In this document: in pieces, positions 1-5,841 of the stretch | Layout of the letters: each line of letters starts with the position of its first letter | How positions within the stretch are numbered: position 1 is the first letter of the stretch | Source of the DNA: CAYPJE01 sp964410945 | GTDB taxonomy: Bacteria; Fidelibacterota; Marinisomatia; Marinisomatales; TCS56 | DNA length: 5,841 nucleotides | Assembly: GCA_964410945.1 (NCBI GenBank) | Contig: CAYPJE010000079.1 | Coordinates: 1 to 5,841 of the forward strand | Direction of reading: 5' to 3' | Notes under the pieces: generated by a model | The model's input: the letters and a program-made list of their open reading frames with translations, nothing else | What the model was told of the DNA's origin: nothing | Database searches by the model: none | Position numbers and translations under genes: made by a program

Positions 1-522
1 AAAACCAAGAGCAACAAACATGTAGGTTGTAACCCGGTCCGACAACAAACCAACGGTGATGATAGCGTTGGCCATAATCCCATTGAAGATAATCACATAA
101 ATGATAATACTGAGATAGTTAACAAAAGTGAAAGATGGGGAAATCAGGATTGAAAGTACGATCAGGCTGATAATCACATAGATCAGCGATTCGATTACCG
201 AAGTGATGATAATTCCGGCAACTATTTCCATTTTAGTGACCGGTGCCAGGGTGATCGGCTGCAGGATATTGCGGTGAATCCGCAGGTCAAAGAAATCCCG
301 GTAGAGGATGGGAAACAAACCAATCGTCGCGATTATCACAATCAATCCCGGGAAAACCCATTGTTCATATGGTATTCCATCAATTGACCGGACGATGATA
401 TTACTCAGAACAGTAACAATCGAAATATATAAAATAATCGGAATGGTCAGCGCTGCTGTTATTGATGCCAGAATGCGATTTTGTGTAAGCCACCACCGTC
501 GTCGTAAAAACGCCGTAATCAT
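1..522 (-). CDS. ABC-2 type transporter permease, N-terminal part (runs off the left edge)
   Basis: Membrane subunit of an ABC-2 type exporter, working with the ATPase encoded just upstream; the substrate cannot be told. Reading the minus strand from an ATG at 522 gives 174 residues with no stop before the window edge, so the C-terminus is missing. A short basic cytoplasmic start (RRRWW, residues 7-11) is followed by hydrophobic segments at about 17-44, 55-74, 100-127 and 136-160. Between the second and third lies the polar stretch RDFFDLR...ILQPITLAPVTKMEI (about 75-100). This is the loop typical of ABC2_membrane proteins (DrrB/NodJ type), where the 'L.apvs..ei' pattern precedes a helix. The start codon overlaps the ATPase stop as ATGA, and a strong AAAGGGG site sits 5 nt upstream. 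The family assignment is secure; the transported compound (lipid, polysaccharide, drug or other) is unknown. Confidence 0.85.
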   Translation of the reverse strand, partial: MITAFLRRRWWLTQNRILASITAALTIPIILYISIVTVLSNIIVRSIDGIPYEQWVFPGLIVIIATIGLFPILYRDFFDLRIHRNILQPITLAPVTKMEIVAGIIITSVIESLIYVIISLIVLSILISPSFTFVNYLSIIIYVIIFNGIMANAIITVGLLSDRVTTYMFVALGF

Positions 523-1445
523 TCTAGCCCCTTTCTGGCATAGCTGGTGTCCATCAAATCACGAAGACCAATCGTATCGACGGAAAAATCAGACATAACC
601 GAATCGGCAGTCTTTTTCAGGACATGGAAAAAGGCACGCCGTGAGCGGCCATAGAAATGAAAACTGTTCCCGACCCGGCCAGGATTGACGACCGTGGAGA
701 CAGCCGCCAGTTCCTGGTACAATTCTTCGCTCAATTCCTCGAATTCAATCTTGAATTGATGATATTGATTGGTGGTGGCCAATAGTTTTTCCAGGGTACC
801 GTCCAAAATCATATGTCCGTTATGCAAAACCAGTATGCGATCATTGGCCTGTTCCACTTCTTCCAGGGCCTGACTGGCATAGATAATCGTTCTTTCACCC
901 CGCAGCTCATTCAGCAATTCCCAGACATTACGCCGCCCATCGGCATCCATGAAAGCCGTCGGTTCATCCAGAACTAATACCTTCGGATCAAGAACCATGG
1001 CCCGTACAATCAGAGCCCGTTTCTGTAATCCCAGCGACAGGTTACAGATATCATCGTGGATAAAGTCAATCAATCCTAATTTTTGTGAACATAAGGCTAT
1101 TCTCTGGTCGATAATTTTGGTAGGGATTTTATGCAACAGGCCAATAAAACGGATATTCTGTTCCACGGTCAGCCAGGGATCAAAATCCGGTTCATGCGGC
1201 ACGTAAGCTACCAGACGGCAGGTTTCATGGCGCCGCTTGACAATGTCCAGGCCATGAATATAAACATTTCCATACTCCGGATTCTCGTACCCCGCCAGTA
1301 CCTGCAGCAATGTGGATTTGCCGGAATCATTATCACCGATTATTGCCACCATCGTGCCCCGTTCAATACCAAATGACAAGCCCGCCAGGGTGGTCTTATC
1401 GCCGGACAGTTTCCCAACTTTTTTTAAGGTTACGCTTGCTTCCAT
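519..1445 (-). CDS. ABC-2 type transporter ATP-binding protein
   Basis: Cytoplasmic ATPase (308 residues) that energises the exporter whose permease follows it. Visible motifs are: Walker A GDNDSGKST (37-45), Q-loop region YVPHEP (81-86), signature LSLGLQKRA (136-144), Walker B KVLVLDEPT (155-163), D-loop AFMDADG (164-170) and H-loop region YASQALEE (189-196). Residues from about 225 to 308 form the short C-terminal extension common in ABC-2 ATPases. Three positions are unusual: Asp40 replaces the usual Gly of Walker A, His84 sits where the Q-loop Gln is expected, and Gln192 sits at the H-loop His. Gln at the last position also occurs in DrrA-like exporters, so this does not prove inactivity. 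The catalytic Glu161 is present. An in-frame stop lies 2 codons upstream of the ATG (1452-1454), which fixes the start; the only SD-like bases are AGGA 13 nt upstream, which is weak. The gene begins 83 nt after polA and ends overlapping the permease. Substrate unknown. Confidence 0.93.
   Translation of the reverse strand: MEASVTLKKVGKLSGDKTTLAGLSFGIERGTMVAIIGDNDSGKSTLLQVLAGYENPEYGNVYIHGLDIVKRRHETCRLVAYVPHEPDFDPWLTVEQNIRFIGLLHKIPTKIIDQRIALCSQKLGLIDFIHDDICNLSLGLQKRALIVRAMVLDPKVLVLDEPTAFMDADGRRNVWELLNELRGERTIIYASQALEEVEQANDRILVLHNGHMILDGTLEKLLATTNQYHQFKIEFEELSEELYQELAAVSTVVNPGRVGNSFHFYGRSRRAFFHVLKKTADSVMSDFSVDTIGLRDLMDTSYARKGLE
528..534 (-). promoter_or_regulatory. Ribosome binding site of the permease gene
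   Basis: The minus strand reads AAAGGGG with a 5-nt spacer to the ATG at 522. The site lies inside the last codons of the ATPase gene. It supports the chosen permease start, and together with the ATGA overlap it indicates coupled translation of the two subunits. Confidence 0.65.
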
Positions 1446-1528
1446 TTCAAATCATCAATCCTAATAAAATGTATGGTTTATACCCGTAAGGAACCGGCAG
1501 GCAATCAGAAACGGGCACATCGCTACTC

Positions 1529-4243
1529 TCAATGGGCTTCAAACCAGTTATCGCCAACCCCGCAATCTACAACTACCGGAACATTCAGCGGCAGGGCATT
1601 TTCCATTTCTTTGGTGACTAAATCCCGAAGTTCATCCAGTTCAGTTTCCGGTACTTCAAACAGTAATTCATCGTGAACCTGCAAAATCATTTTAGCCTGC
1701 AGGCCACGCTTCAGAAGTTCACTGTCAATCCGGATCATGGCCAGCTTGATCATCTCTGCTGCCGTTCCCTGAATCGGCATATTGATAGCCATCCGCTCGG
1801 CTGCTTCACGGCGCATTCGATTATCACTATCGATCTCCCAAACCGGTCGCCGGCGTCCCAACATGGTTTCGACATATTTATTTGTCCGGGCCGATTCGAT
1901 GGTTGAATCAATATAATTTTTGATCCCTCCGTATTTCTCAAAATAGGTATCGATCAGATGACGGGCTTCACTCAATGGAATTCCCAGTTCCTGGGTCATC
2001 CGGAATCCCCGCGCTCCATACATGATTCCGAAATTCACAATTTTGGCCGTGCGGCGCATCTCGGGCAATACATCATCCAATGGAACTCCGAAAACCAGGC
2101 TGGCAGTCCTGGTATGGATATCTTCGTTGTTGGCAAAGGCCGCCACCAATCCGGGGTCCTGGCTTAAATGGGCCATGATCCGCAATTCGATCTGCGAATA
2201 ATCGGCTGCCAGTAATTTCCAACCCTTTTCGCGCGCCCGGATAGCTTTACGGATTTCACGGCCCTCTTCCCGGCGAATCGGAATATTCTGGAAATTGGGA
2301 TTGGTGCTTGATAGGCGACCGGTGGCCGCAATTGCCTGATTAAAAGTAGAATGGATCCGTCCGGTATCCGGATTGACCAGTTCCGCCAGGGCATCCAGAT
2401 AGGTCGATTTCAATTTGGCCCGTTTCCGGTATTCCAGCATCAAGCCGGGCAAGGGGTGATCCGGCTTCAATTCCTCCAGGACATTTTCCGCCGTCGAACG
2501 TTTTTTAACCTGCCTCAGGTTTAACACATCGAATAGAATCTGGGCCAGTTGCTGGGTTGAATTAACGTTGAATTCAGTTCCCGCCACCGCATGAATCTCA
2601 GTCACCAGGTTATCGATCTGTTTTCCGTATTCGGACGACATAGCCCGCAGCATGTCCCGGTCAACATAAACACCGGTGTATTCCATCCGCGTCAGTACCG
2701 GTAACAGAGGAATTTCAATTTGGTTAAAAAACCCCTGCAAGGCATTCTTTTCCAATTCTGGCTGAAAAATTGTCGTGAGCTGACCAGCCACGTCTGCATC
2801 CTCCGCGGCATATTCTGCCGCTTGGCCTAACTCCACCTGATCGAAAGTAATTTGCTTCTTTCCGGCACCAATCAGGTCGGTAATTGGAATCATAGTATAA
2901 TTCAGGTATTCCTGGCTGAGATTATCCAGTTTATAAGAACGCAGTTCCGGCTTGATCAAATGGGCGGCCAGCATCGTATCAAAGATAATTCCGGCCACTT
3001 CTATTCCATGGCGTAATAGTATCAGATTGTCATATTTAATATTCTGGCCAGTCTTTCCAATCTTGGAATTCTCCAGTACGGGCTGCAGCAAGTCCAGGAT
3101 CGTTTGAAGATCATCGTCACCGAAATGATTGCTGATTTTATTCAAATACCTGACCGGGATATACGTGCCGGAATCCGGTTCGGTTGAAAAGCTGAATCCG
3201 ACAATCCCGGCCTGCATCGGATCGACGGAAGTGGTCTCCAGATCAAAGGATATCAGCGTCGATTTTGCCAATTCCTGAACGAACTGCTTCAATTCCTCAA
3301 ATCCGGTAATCGTAGAATAGTTTTTCTTAATCTTTTGTACTGGCTCAACGGTACGAAATGATTCAAGGTTTTTTAGCAAACCGGTGAATTCCAGTCGGCG
3401 AAACTGGTCTTCCAACTCTTCGAAATTAAAATCATTGCGGGCCAGTTCAGGAATCGAGTATTCTAATTCAACCGCGGTATCGATAGTAACCAATTCCCGG
3501 CTGAGTAAAGCTTCTTCCCGGCAATCCAGCAAACCATTTTTCACTCGTTTGTTAGTCACTTTATCAGCATTTTGCAGGGCATTCTCCAATGAACCGTATT
3601 CATTGATCAGTTTTACCGCCGATTTCTCTCCCACTCCCCGGACCCCGGGAACATTATCGGAACTGTCACCCATCAGCCCCAGCAGATCAATTATTTTATC
3701 CGGTGGTACACCCCATTTATTAACAACCCCCTCATGGTCATAAATGATTACCTCCTGGGTGCGGTGGGCAGTGGTATAAAGGAAAACATGGTCGTTGACC
3801 AGCTGCATGAAATCCTTGTCGCCACTCACGATATAAGTATCCAGGTCATGTTCCGGTGCCTGTTGCGCCAGGGTACCGATTATATCATCGGCTTCGAATC
3901 CAGGTTTGACCATTGTGACAATATTCATCGCCTCCAGCAATTTCCAGAGATAGGGGAGCTGGTCTACCAGTTCATCGGGCATTTTCTCCCTGGTAGCTTT
4001 GTATTCCGGGTAACGTTCATGGCGAAAAGTTTTTTCCTTGGCGTCAAATACTGCCACCAGATAATCCGGATTTTCGGCCTGCAGCAACCGGAACAACTGG
4101 TTAACAAATCCAAATAAGGCGCTGGTATGAAGTCCGTAACTGGTAATCAGCGGATTCCGGATAAAGGCAAAATGAGCCCGGTACAACAGGGCATAGCCAT
4201 CGATTAAAAATAAATTTTTTCGGCTGGATTTTTTATCTGTCAT
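1529..4243 (-). CDS. polA: DNA polymerase I with 5'-3' and 3'-5' exonuclease domains
   Basis: Family A DNA polymerase that fills gaps and removes RNA primers in replication and repair. From the ATG at 4243 it is 904 residues, near the usual length for full PolI. The N-terminal 5'-3' nuclease (about 10-300) keeps the metal-binding acids: Asp15 (LIDG), Asp67 (FDA), EADD 117-120, GDKD 141-144 and GDSSDN 192-197, followed by the helix-hairpin GVRGVGEKSA. The proofreading domain (about 325-500) keeps DLE 334-336, NIKYD 401-405 and YAAED 478-482, so all exonuclease acids are present, unlike the degenerate versions in Taq or Bacillus PolI. The polymerase domain keeps motif A DYSQIELR (from Asp681), the O-helix RRTAKIVNFGIMYG with Arg730, Lys734, Phe738 and Tyr742, and motif C VHDE (856-859). 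It ends ...NWFEAH, as in typical PolI. A TTG at 4279 in the same frame would add 12 residues; I prefer the ATG because it matches the family N-terminus. The ABC exporter genes follow in the same direction. Confidence 0.97.
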   Translation of the reverse strand: MTDKKSSRKNLFLIDGYALLYRAHFAFIRNPLITSYGLHTSALFGFVNQLFRLLQAENPDYLVAVFDAKEKTFRHERYPEYKATREKMPDELVDQLPYLWKLLEAMNIVTMVKPGFEADDIIGTLAQQAPEHDLDTYIVSGDKDFMQLVNDHVFLYTTAHRTQEVIIYDHEGVVNKWGVPPDKIIDLLGLMGDSSDNVPGVRGVGEKSAVKLINEYGSLENALQNADKVTNKRVKNGLLDCREEALLSRELVTIDTAVELEYSIPELARNDFNFEELEDQFRRLEFTGLLKNLESFRTVEPVQKIKKNYSTITGFEELKQFVQELAKSTLISFDLETTSVDPMQAGIVGFSFSTEPDSGTYIPVRYLNKISNHFGDDDLQTILDLLQPVLENSKIGKTGQNIKYDNLILLRHGIEVAGIIFDTMLAAHLIKPELRSYKLDNLSQEYLNYTMIPITDLIGAGKKQITFDQVELGQAAEYAAEDADVAGQLTTIFQPELEKNALQGFFNQIEIPLLPVLTRMEYTGVYVDRDMLRAMSSEYGKQIDNLVTEIHAVAGTEFNVNSTQQLAQILFDVLNLRQVKKRSTAENVLEELKPDHPLPGLMLEYRKRAKLKSTYLDALAELVNPDTGRIHSTFNQAIAATGRLSSTNPNFQNIPIRREEGREIRKAIRAREKGWKLLAADYSQIELRIMAHLSQDPGLVAAFANNEDIHTRTASLVFGVPLDDVLPEMRRTAKIVNFGIMYGARGFRMTQELGIPLSEARHLIDTYFEKYGGIKNYIDSTIESARTNKYVETMLGRRRPVWEIDSDNRMRREAAERMAINMPIQGTAAEMIKLAMIRIDSELLKRGLQAKMILQVHDELLFEVPETELDELRDLVTKEMENALPLNVPVVVDCGVGDNWFEAH

Positions 4244-4348
4244 AGCGCCGAAGTTACGGTTCCCTGAACTGATCCTCAAACGGGGAAATGGATAATAAAC
4301 TATTCTGATATGCCAGTTGGAAGCCCGGTTAATCCCATTAAAAATTGA

Positions 4349-4380
4349 TTGACAACTTTTTCCTGTTATAGGGTTCTAAA
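4349..4380 (+). promoter_or_regulatory. Candidate promoter upstream of the small ORF and repeat-protein gene
   Basis: A perfect TTGACA (4349-4354) is followed by TCTAAA (4375-4380), which matches four of six bases of TATAAT. The spacer is 20 bases, longer than the usual 16-18, so the -10 assignment is weak. Transcription from here would start just before the small ORF and could continue into the gene at 4557. If the organism uses a Bacteroidetes-type promoter, this match is meaningless. Confidence 0.25.
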
Positions 4381-4401
4381 TTCACAAACATGGAGTCTGA
4401 A

Positions 4402-4473
4402 ATGAAAAAAATATTAGAATTCTTAATACCAATTGTGATGATTGCCCTGGCATTCAGTCCATTCTATTTTTAA
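4402..4473 (+). CDS. Possible small hydrophobic peptide (23 residues)
   Basis: ATG AAA AAA opens a 23-codon frame ending in TAA, immediately followed by a second TAA. GGAG lies 6 nt upstream of the ATG, a well-placed Shine-Dalgarno site. An in-frame ATG four codons earlier (4390) is possible but lacks such a site. The peptide begins MKKILEF and continues with one hydrophobic segment, LIPIVMIALAF, ending SPFYF. This is enough for a single membrane span or an uncleaved signal sequence. It resembles the signal peptide of the gene 83 bases downstream (both have a basic start, a hydrophobic core and then S-P). It may therefore be a real small membrane protein, a leader peptide, or the remnant of a duplicated signal sequence. 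No family is recognised and no homology search was possible. Confidence 0.4.
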   Translation: MKKILEFLIPIVMIALAFSPFYF

Positions 4474-4543
4474 TAAGGTAGACAATACAAACCTTAATTC
4501 TAAAACGGATTTGTTTAAATTGCATAAGCTAATTCGACTTATA

Positions 4544-4549
4544 AGAGGT
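4544..4549 (+). promoter_or_regulatory. Ribosome binding site of the repeat-protein gene
   Basis: AGAGGT with a 7-nt spacer to the ATG at 4557. The spacing is ideal. It supports this ATG, which is directly followed by a signal peptide, as the true start. Confidence 0.7.
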
Positions 4550-4556
4550 AATTAAT

Positions 4557-5777
4557 ATGAACCGGAAGGTATTTCTTGGAGCCCTGATTATGCTTCTGCT
4601 GGTATGCTCACCGGCTGAAGTCATTGAGAAAGAGTTTACAGTTAAACCGGGCAGTAAATTGAATGTTGATATTGAAACCGGCGGTGACCTGGATGTTACC
4701 GGCTGGGACCGGGATATTGTTCAGGTATCAATCACCTATCACGGCAGTGACTGTGAAGACCTGAGCCTGTTGATTGAAGAACGGGCCGGCGATGTTTATG
4801 TCAAAGCGGAATGCAAATTCAATGATTGGGACACAGACTGCAACATCGATTTCGAGGTTATGGTACCGACAATATTCAACTTGGATCTGGAATCGAAAGG
4901 CGGCGATTTTTCTGTGTCAAATGTCAATGGCCATATGGAAGGCCGCACCATGGGTGGCGACCTCGATCTGGTTCGTTTGATTGGGAATCTGCATTTCGTC
5001 ACAATGGGTGGTGAAGTAGAACTCCGGAATTCGGAAGTCGATGGTCTGGTAAAAACCATGGGTGGCAATGTTACTATTCGCGATGTCGTCGGTGATGTAA
5101 AGGGTAAAACCATGGGCGGAAACGTTTACTATAAAAATGTCACCTCCAAGGATGGAGGAATCCTGGAAACGTCCACCATGGGCGGCAATGTCAATATCCA
5201 CTCACAGAATCAGAATGTGAAAGCCAGTACGATGGGTGGGAATATCAATGCCAGCGGCAAGGAGGTCGATGTATCAACCATGGGCGGCGATATTGATGTC
5301 TCCGATGCCCCCAATGGCGCCGACGTTCATACCATGGGCGGCGATATTTATATTAAATATGCCGGCCAGTACGTCAAGGCAAAGACCATGGGTGGTGATA
5401 TAGATATTGATGCTGTCGATGGTAAGGTTAAAGCAACCACTATGGGTGGCGATATTGAAGTAACCATGATTGGTGATCCCAAGATTGGTGACCGCACGAT
5501 CGACCTGAATTCATACGGTGGCGATATCATTATAACCGTTCCGGACGGATTGGACATGGATCTGGATATCGAATTATCCTATACCAGGAACAGCCGTCGG
5601 AATTATAAAATCGACAGTGATTTCACGATTGATGTGGAAGAATCAGACGAATGGGAACGATCATTCCTATTTGGTGAACCTAAGAAAACTATCTATGCCA
5701 GCGGAATCGTAGGCAGTGGTGCCAACCATGTCAAGATTAAAACCACCAACGGTAATATCAGTATTAAGAAAAATTGA
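4557..5777 (+). CDS. Exported DUF4097-like beta-strand repeat protein with ten TMGG motifs
   Basis: A 406-residue protein of unknown function. Residues 1-20 form a signal peptide: basic MNRK, a hydrophobic core to about 16, and likely cleavage after SPA (Ala20). Cys17 is not in a good lipobox (LLVC lacks a small residue before Cys), so lipidation is doubtful. The next part, with FTVKPGSKLNVDIETGGDLDVTGWDRDIV split over residues 27-55, matches the usual start of DUF4097 proteins ('pv.pgg.l.v....G.v.V.gwd.d.v'). From residue 113 a repeat region begins: TMGG starts at 131, 149, 167, 185, 207, 225, 241, 259, 277 and 295, flanked by the degenerate copies SKGG (113) and SYGG (319). The C-terminus carries VPDGLDMDLDIELS (about 328-341) and HVKIKTTNGNISI (391-403), also DUF4097 hallmarks. 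The protein is acidic and has no membrane span after the signal peptide. A beta-solenoid lying in the periplasm or on the surface is inferred. DUF4097 members are often annotated as putative adhesins, but the function is not established. The gene stands alone in its direction unless the small ORF at 4402 is co-transcribed. Confidence 0.88.
   Translation: MNRKVFLGALIMLLLVCSPAEVIEKEFTVKPGSKLNVDIETGGDLDVTGWDRDIVQVSITYHGSDCEDLSLLIEERAGDVYVKAECKFNDWDTDCNIDFEVMVPTIFNLDLESKGGDFSVSNVNGHMEGRTMGGDLDLVRLIGNLHFVTMGGEVELRNSEVDGLVKTMGGNVTIRDVVGDVKGKTMGGNVYYKNVTSKDGGILETSTMGGNVNIHSQNQNVKASTMGGNINASGKEVDVSTMGGDIDVSDAPNGADVHTMGGDIYIKYAGQYVKAKTMGGDIDIDAVDGKVKATTMGGDIEVTMIGDPKIGDRTIDLNSYGGDIIITVPDGLDMDLDIELSYTRNSRRNYKIDSDFTIDVEESDEWERSFLFGEPKKTIYASGIVGSGANHVKIKTTNGNISIKKN
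4947..5492 (+). repeat. Ten tandem ~54-bp coding repeats centred on ACCATGGGYGGC (TMGG)
   Basis: The twelve-base core encoding T-M-G-G starts at 4947, 5001, 5055, 5109, 5175, 5229, 5277, 5331, 5385 and 5439. Intervals are 54 bases, except 66 (5109 to 5175) and 48 (5229 to 5277). Seven copies read ACCATGGG; the others are ACAATG (5001), ACGATG (5229) and ACTATG (5439). The sequence between cores is diverged, and the Gly codons vary between GGT, GGC, GGA and GGG. The unit is thus conserved at the protein level rather than as a fresh DNA duplication. Each unit should be one coil of a beta-solenoid. Confidence 0.9.
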
Positions 5778-5805
5778 AACAGATTGTGTCTTGTCCTGAT
5801 ATGGG

Positions 5806-5833
5806 TTGACTGTTTTTCAGGCGAGAAGATAAA
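5806..5833 (+). promoter_or_regulatory. Weak candidate promoter for a gene beyond the right edge
   Basis: TTGACT (5806-5811), a 16-base spacer and GATAAA (5828-5833) resemble a sigma-70 promoter, matching 5 of 6 and 4 of 6 positions. The 64 bases after the repeat-protein stop (5778-5841) otherwise show nothing clear. CCTGA (5795-5799) and TCAGG could pair across a long loop, but no T-run follows, so this is not called a terminator. Confidence 0.2.
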
Positions 5834-5841
5834 CAAAAAAC

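Larger units (their letters stand above)
4280..4556. other. Divergent AT-rich intergenic region between polA and the repeat-protein gene
   Basis: This stretch separates two genes that point away from each other, so promoters for both should lie here. On the minus strand TATTAT (4292-4297) resembles a -10 box for polA and would give a short leader, but no good -35 is found at 16-18 bases. On the plus strand there is TTGACA at 4349-4354, then the small ORF at 4402-4473, then 83 bases to the next gene. No terminator hairpin, tRNA or riboswitch-like fold was recognised by eye. Confidence 0.5.

Noticed and set aside
308..598. Plus-strand frame of 96 codons
   Set aside because: It lies antisense to the permease start and the ATPase end, both well supported, and its product has no recognisable feature.
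1480..1517. CCCGT and ACGGG pairing between polA and the ATPase gene, considered as a terminator
   Set aside because: The stem is only about five pairs with a loop over 20 bases and no T-run follows on the minus strand.
3384..4117. Two open frames of 119 and 127 codons on the plus strand
   Set aside because: They lie fully opposite polA, whose protein shows every expected motif; they have low-complexity or unconvincing sequence and no ribosome binding sites of note. They are antisense shadows.
4557..4616. Lipoprotein signal with Cys17 of the exported protein
   Set aside because: The residues before the Cys are LLV rather than a lipobox with Gly, Ala or Ser at -1; signal peptidase I cleavage after SPA fits better.
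4947..5450. Regular DNA repeats considered as a CRISPR array or RTX calcium-binding repeats
   Set aside because: The cores are in frame within one long coding sequence and the 'spacers' are coding, so it is not CRISPR. The motif TMGG[DN] lacks the GGxGxD nonapeptide pattern of RTX.
4796..5557. Several open frames opposite, and in other frames of, the TMGG repeat gene
   Set aside because: Periodic DNA keeps stops out of alternative frames. Their repetitive products (for example, recurring ATHG) mirror the repeats and do not look like real proteins.
5795..5821. CCTGA and TCAGG after the repeat-protein gene, considered as a terminator
   Set aside because: Five pairs, a long loop, and no T-run after the second arm.

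Overview
The window looks like a chromosomal piece from a free-living bacterium of moderate GC content. It holds a partial ABC-2 exporter permease, its ATPase, a complete DNA polymerase I gene, a possible 23-residue peptide gene, and a secreted repeat protein of the DUF4097 type. The taxon cannot be fixed from sequence alone. Secreted DUF4097-type proteins with an N-terminal signal peptide, together with purine-rich Shine-Dalgarno sites, would fit an FCB-group or related candidate-phylum bacterium; this is a low-confidence inference. No tRNA, rRNA, CRISPR array, insertion sequence or phage gene was seen.

Left part (1-4279, minus strand). Reading leftwards, the order is polA, then an ABC-2 type ATPase, then its permease, which runs off the left edge. 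The ATPase and permease overlap by the four bases ATGA and are clearly translationally coupled. The ATPase starts 83 bases after the polA stop with no visible terminator between them, so the three genes may share a transcript. PolA keeps all catalytic residues of its 5'-3' nuclease, 3'-5' proofreading and polymerase domains. The ATPase keeps Walker B but has unusual residues at the Walker A, Q-loop and H-loop positions.

Middle (4280-4556). This is a divergent, AT-rich intergenic region of about 280 bases between polA and the right-hand gene. On the plus strand it contains a perfect TTGACA hexamer and then a possible small gene (4402-4473) with a good ribosome binding site, encoding a 23-residue hydrophobic peptide.

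Right part (4557-5777, plus strand). One complete gene encodes a 406-residue exported protein. It has a signal peptide, a DUF4097-like N-terminal strand region, ten copies of the tetrapeptide TMGG spaced mostly 18 residues apart, and a C-terminal strand region with DUF4097 hallmarks. The regular spacing predicts a beta-solenoid with stacked Met and Asp/Asn positions. This is the most distinctive item in the window. The last 64 bases hold no gene, only a weak candidate promoter for something beyond the edge.

No functional link between the left-hand genes and the exported repeat protein can be shown; they are divergently arranged.
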